Shown: positions 56,882 to 64,000 of the stretch, one piece after another
How positions within the stretch are numbered: the stretch's first letter is position 1
Layout of the letters: the number at the start of each line of letters is the position of its first letter
Translations under genes and position numbers: made by a program
Notes under the pieces: model-generated
What the model was told of the DNA's origin: nothing
What the model saw: the letters and a program-made list of their open reading frames with translations, nothing else
The model's database searches: none
NCBI GenBank assembly: GCA_958450325.1
Contig: OY288253.1
Coordinates: 66,767,612 to 66,831,611, forward strand
DNA from: Agrostemma githago
Taxonomy: Eukaryota; Streptophyta; Magnoliopsida; Caryophyllales; Caryophyllaceae
Direction of reading: 5' to 3'
Length of the DNA: 64,000 bases

Positions 56882-57763
56882 ATGGCATCCACAACCAGGA
56901 ATAGGGACATGGAAAACACCGTTAATGAAATAAAGGCTTTGCTGGAAACAATGGTTAATAGACAGGCCATGGTTGAAACCCAACTAGGGTTCCTGAGGAC
57001 CGACCAAGAGGCCATGCATGCTCGTTTAACTGTCATTGAACGGCGAGACCTCAATTTTGGGTCGGTAAATACTGGGCCATTTTCCAAACTGATCAGCACG
57101 GTGCATGAACTCGAACAACAGTTCCATGCCCTCCAAGGGAACAACATCCGTGTTGAAAACTCCCGAGACTATACACCCATCAGTGAGAAACTACCAACAG
57201 ATCTCAACTTAGAAGGGTTACCAATATTCGAAGGGACGGAGGATCCATTACTACACCTCCGAGCTTTCAAAGCATTCATGGCAATCAAGGGGGTTAAAGC
57301 CGACATGTTCATCAATTTGTTCGGCGCATCCCTCGGAAAATACCCAAAAGCCTGGTTCTACAGGCTAAACACAAAAAGGTTCCCTACTTGGGAAGATGTG
57401 GCTACCGAGTTCGCTAAAAACTATTCTGATAATGCTGAACTTCAGACTACTATGCGGACTTTAGAAGTTATGGCCCAAGATCCAACAGAGGGTTTCACCA
57501 AATACCTTCAACGTTGGCGGGCTGAGAGTGTTAAGATGGTAGACAAGCCCAGCGAGAAGACACTAGTGGAGGCGTTCATCAACAACCTCCTACCCTCCTA
57601 CCGCGTCCATCTTAGGTATGCCGGCATTTCAACTTTTGCGGTGCTTACCGAAATGGGCACTAGGATTGAAGACGATCTTCGACATAATGAAGATATGGGT
57701 GAAGCTTCTACTGAAGGCTATACTGGACATCCACTTGAGTCCTTAGAAGCCGAAGATTACTGA
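56882..57763 (+). CDS. Element 4 gag protein
   Basis: The ORF encodes 293 residues from ATG 56882 to TGA at 57761-57763. An N-terminal helical coiled segment is followed by the capsid region, with LPIFEGTEDPLLHLRAFK, YLQRWRAESVKMVDKPSEK and VLTEMGTRIEDDLR. These match element 1 gag residue for residue at most positions. It stops about 25 residues past the capsid, before the zinc knuckle and protease. The protein could form particles but would lack its own nucleocapsid finger, so RNA packaging would rely on a helper or on other contacts. The next downstream sequence has no pol. Confidence 0.88.
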   Translation: MASTTRNRDMENTVNEIKALLETMVNRQAMVETQLGFLRTDQEAMHARLTVIERRDLNFGSVNTGPFSKLISTVHELEQQFHALQGNNIRVENSRDYTPISEKLPTDLNLEGLPIFEGTEDPLLHLRAFKAFMAIKGVKADMFINLFGASLGKYPKAWFYRLNTKRFPTWEDVATEFAKNYSDNAELQTTMRTLEVMAQDPTEGFTKYLQRWRAESVKMVDKPSEKTLVEAFINNLLPSYRVHLRYAGISTFAVLTEMGTRIEDDLRHNEDMGEASTEGYTGHPLESLEAEDY

Positions 57764-60550
57764 CGACATCATCCAAGAGTCCGGATTTGATTTGAGTCCG
57801 AGTCTGAGTCCGAGTCTAGGATGTTCTATTTCTTTCAATTCCGATGTCAGAGTCAGAGTCAACTGTATTCTGTCCTCTTTTTTTTTCAATCCAATAAAAT
57901 CAGCTTTTCTATTTCTCATATATGCTTCCCTTATGTGTTTCCGAGAACATGATGAAGACCATCGTACACTGTGAGCATATGCACGTGACTATTATAGGCA
58001 CATCTATAATGACTGCAGGAACTGAAGGCCGTGTTTTCCTTTACCTGTTCCATGTCTGGTATAGAAAGCCACAAAACCACCCTTAGCAGGAGCGGTCTCG
58101 AATCCTATGACTAATCTAGGTAGTCTTCTAGTTTGGGTTCAAGACGAGAGGCAAGCCCATTTTCCACAATAAACACCCCTCCAATAAAACTGACAAATCC
58201 CTACCTTAGGCGTTAGTCTAGCCAGAAGCAAAAAAAAAAAAAAAAAAGCATCGTGACTCTATGCCCAGCTCGGGACGATACTCCCACCAAGCCTGCTCGG
58301 AATTATGATGACTATACCAAGATCCAAATCACCATGCTTACCTTAGAGTACTCCATCGCGAGTTGTACTCACACAAACACCATCTAGGCTTACACCTTAC
58401 AAAGGTTTTGCTCCACAAGCCTAATCCAATTGATAGGCCCAACCCCCATATCCACCCACAACACCATAGGGGAGGATAGCTAAAAAACTGGACAAAAAAA
58501 AAATCAAAAGTCCAAGGAAAAAGCAAAAGGCTAAAACAAAAAAAAGTAGGCCATCATCAAAAAGAGGCACCCTTGACCGGGGCACGGTCAACTCAAATAA
58601 AGAATCCCACGACCGGGGCTAAGAGGTCAACAAAAAAAAACAAAAAAATTCAAAAACCCATGACCATGTTTAACGGTCAACTCAAGTGAAAGCTCCTTGA
58701 CCGGGGTACGATCAATTCAAAAATTATCGATACCTATACCATCAAAAAGGGGAGAGACAGTCAAGCTGGTTAGCTAACACCACACTTAGCCTTCCCACAT
58801 TACAACCTTCAAGATCTTCCCGAGACCTAGGCTAAGAGACAACCCGGAATTTTGAGGATTCAAGCTCCATAGGATACCCCTAACCATTAGGGCCAGACAT
58901 GGAAATCAGATCTTGCATTATCAACCTACCGCGATTGAAGTTCGAGTCATTTTTACTCGACTTCCCCCTTTCCTACCACATTACAATACCTAACCCTCGA
59001 AGCTTTAGCTCCACAAAAGCGAGCTCCAGATTTCGAATCATCAAAGCCATTTACGACCTAGCTCCACATTTCCAAAATTATCCAAACCAGTTACCAACCC
59101 CAAACACGGGAACTCAACCTGCGGTCGGCATAGAACATGCCCAAATAGTTCACACCACCTCTGGGGGCTACCCCGGAGAACGCTCACAGTTACAGGATCA
59201 ACATCCTAACCATTCTAGCCCTTTGATCAAGACATCATTGGGAATGCACCTAGCCTACACCATCGCTATGGCTAGTTACACACAAAGCCCTAATAAACTA
59301 GGCATCATAATATATCTTTCAATCCACTGAACTACGGCTTGGTTTGATTTCACTACACGTGAATACGTAGGCAACCTTTCAACAAGGGCACAACCACCCA
59401 TATTGACACAAATTCAGAAAGCACCATCATTCCTATCACGACACTGTCATGTTCTCAACAGTTAGCTTTGTCTTCCTGAGGGCTTCTCTTAGGCAGAAGT
59501 TCTCCATCCACCCACATAATCCAAATACTTTCAAAAATCTAGCCACCTTTCTATAGTGTATCCTAGTACTCGGCTCAGTCAAAGACGAGAATCTGTCAAG
59601 GACTCGAAGCAACACCCACTTTGGGAATGTACCCCAAAATCAATAATTCAAAAAAGCACTAGACTTTAGCATTGCTACTGCTAAGCCTTGTCATGCAAAA
59701 ACAGTCTCATTACAGACTACTGCAATCCCCCTATTACACATTCTTCCCATTTTGATGTTCGACCGTGTTGCCACTCGCCTAGGCTACGGAATAGCGCAAC
59801 TTAAGAGTCTTGTCTTCTTAGGTGGCCCACCCCCTGAGTCACGGTCCAACCCCTCGAGAGTCCAGAGTCGAGTTTGTCGGTATGTCTCTCTTCAAAATTC
59901 TTGCTTTGAAATTTGCAAAACTTAGCCATTTGATAAAATCCTTTTCGACAAGGTCAAATTTCGGTCTATTTAAACTGCATATTTCTTTTCTACCCCTTTC
60001 AATTTTGAAAACCTATCTCCTAGCACGTTAGTTGCTTTCAGGACTTCGATTTCAAAACTAAGCAAAAATCATTTCCCCCAGCGCAAACTAGTCTATAGAT
60101 GCTAACTGCATTTCCTATGTGCTATCTTGCTATATACTATGCCTGCTATTTCTGCCTATGTATCTAACATTTCAGGTGTCAGCTAGTGCTTCCCAACGGA
60201 ACACCAAAAGCGGTGTTTCTCCTGGAATGCTACATCCAAGAAGTGATGTGTCGGCATACGGGTACACCCAAGACTTCAGAAGCAAGTCCCCGCGCAGCTA
60301 CTTTACTCCCCAGCATGAGTCGGTGTTTCACCTAGATATTACGTGCAAATACAGGTACACCTAGGACTTCAAAGGCAAGTCCGACTCCCCAAGGAGCTAT
60401 TGTCATCAGGACGGGTATGACCCCTTTTCTTATGGCTGGCGAGCCCTTCACGCGAGTCTAATGGACTATAAACGACCCGACCGGAAGGCTGCCAGGTCGT
60501 AATCCTCGATTGGCCTGGTAGCTACTCTGACTTTCGCCTTGTCCAAGCCT
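57764..60550 (+). other. Element 4 non-coding 3' region
   Basis: No pol or extra gene is present. It contains an A-run at 58230-58247 and a series of diverged phrases around 58567-58720 with gaccggggyacgg and tcaactcaa. A block at 59336-59395 matches element 1 near 6555-6620, and the last 150 bases match the region beside the element 1 polypurine tract. The small ORFs at 58899-59330 and 59822-60364 have no motifs. Confidence 0.6.
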
Positions 60551-60568
60551 CAGTCAGAGTGGGGGCTC
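60551..60568 (+). other. Element 4 polypurine tract region
   Basis: cagtcagagtgggggctc immediately precedes the 3' LTR and matches element 1 4091-4108 (minus) except for one base. Confidence 0.75.
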
Positions 60569-63613
<3,045 letters not shown>

Positions 63614-63618
63614 CTAGG

Positions 63619-64000
63619 ATTCTACATCATCAATGAGGAAGACGTTAAAGAACTTACACTACAAGAAAAATTGTTCCGGGCGTCCACCTGGTGGGCACCG
63701 ACAGTGGACGCTATAAAGGAACCGGGGTCCGCAAACAGACGTCAGAAAGCGGAAGCCACGACCAGTCTCCCATTTTTAAAACGGGCGTCCACTATTGGAC
63801 GCCAAGGAAAATGGCGACCGACAGTGCACACCATGGATGGCGTCCGACTGTGGTTGCCAGGGGCCCCAAGATGGCGTCTACAGTCGGACGCCAGGGCCCT
63901 TAAGTTGGCGTCGGACTGTGGACGCCATCTGGGGACCCCTGGAAACCACAGTCTGACGCCATTTTAGCTTCCCCTGGCGTCTGTCATGGCGTCCGTTATC
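63619..64000. other. Flank with GGCGTC/GACGCC inverted-motif cluster
   Basis: Pre-insertion flank of element 4. From about 63678 the words GGCGTC and GACGCC recur about every 15-50 bases, often as hairpins such as ggcgtccactattggacgcc (63786-63805) and ggcgtctacagtcggacgcc (63874). No gene is assigned. It continues past the window. Confidence 0.5.

Overview
The window is nuclear DNA of a flowering plant. It is AT-rich and dominated by nested LTR retrotransposons, with MITEs and Helitron remains in the spacers and only one clear ordinary host gene. Tat-type Ty3/gypsy elements with very long LTRs and an antisense extra gene recall Retand elements of Silene, so a Caryophyllales host is possible. 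That placement is a weak inference.

Layout. 1-1768 is a piece of a long Tekay-like LTR, joined by a short templated filler to element 1 (1783-16564, minus strand). Element 1 is a Retand/Tat-like retrotransposon with an uninterrupted 2103-codon gag-pro-pol and an antisense gene that has its own TATA box and a phase-0 intron. A displaced LTR end (16565-17102) and spacer follow. Element 2 (17719-25335, minus) is a related element reduced to leader and LTRs, split by a 2.84-kb Tekay-like solo LTR (19768-22607) with target duplication ATACC. A spacer with a G-rich block leads to the host gene.

The host gene (27801-28406, plus) encodes a secreted precursor with five almost identical 28-residue repeats. 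Each repeat holds a motif resembling the IDA/IDL and PIP families of plant signalling peptides. This is the most interesting single-copy feature of the window. Beyond it lie AT-rich spacers, a deleted copia element (31764-32969), Stowaway-like MITEs and Helitron-type hairpin ends.

Element 3 (35205-47398, minus, target duplication GTATT) is a second type of Tat element. Its gag-pol is broken once by a stop and once by a frameshift, its 3' region carries 124-bp tandem repeats, and it holds two antisense genes. Next comes an eight-exon RPA1-like pseudogene (49145-51852, minus) upstream of a Helitron-type 3' end at 48487. Element 4 (51880-63613, plus, target duplication CTAGG) is inserted 27 bp upstream of the RPA start codon. 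It is a gag-only, non-autonomous element that shares its primer site, polypurine tract, LTR ends and gag with element 1, which could be the type of partner that mobilises it. The last 380 bp are a cluster of GGCGTC/GACGCC inverted motifs.

Identities and divergences are estimates by eye. No tRNA, rRNA or CRISPR array was recognised.
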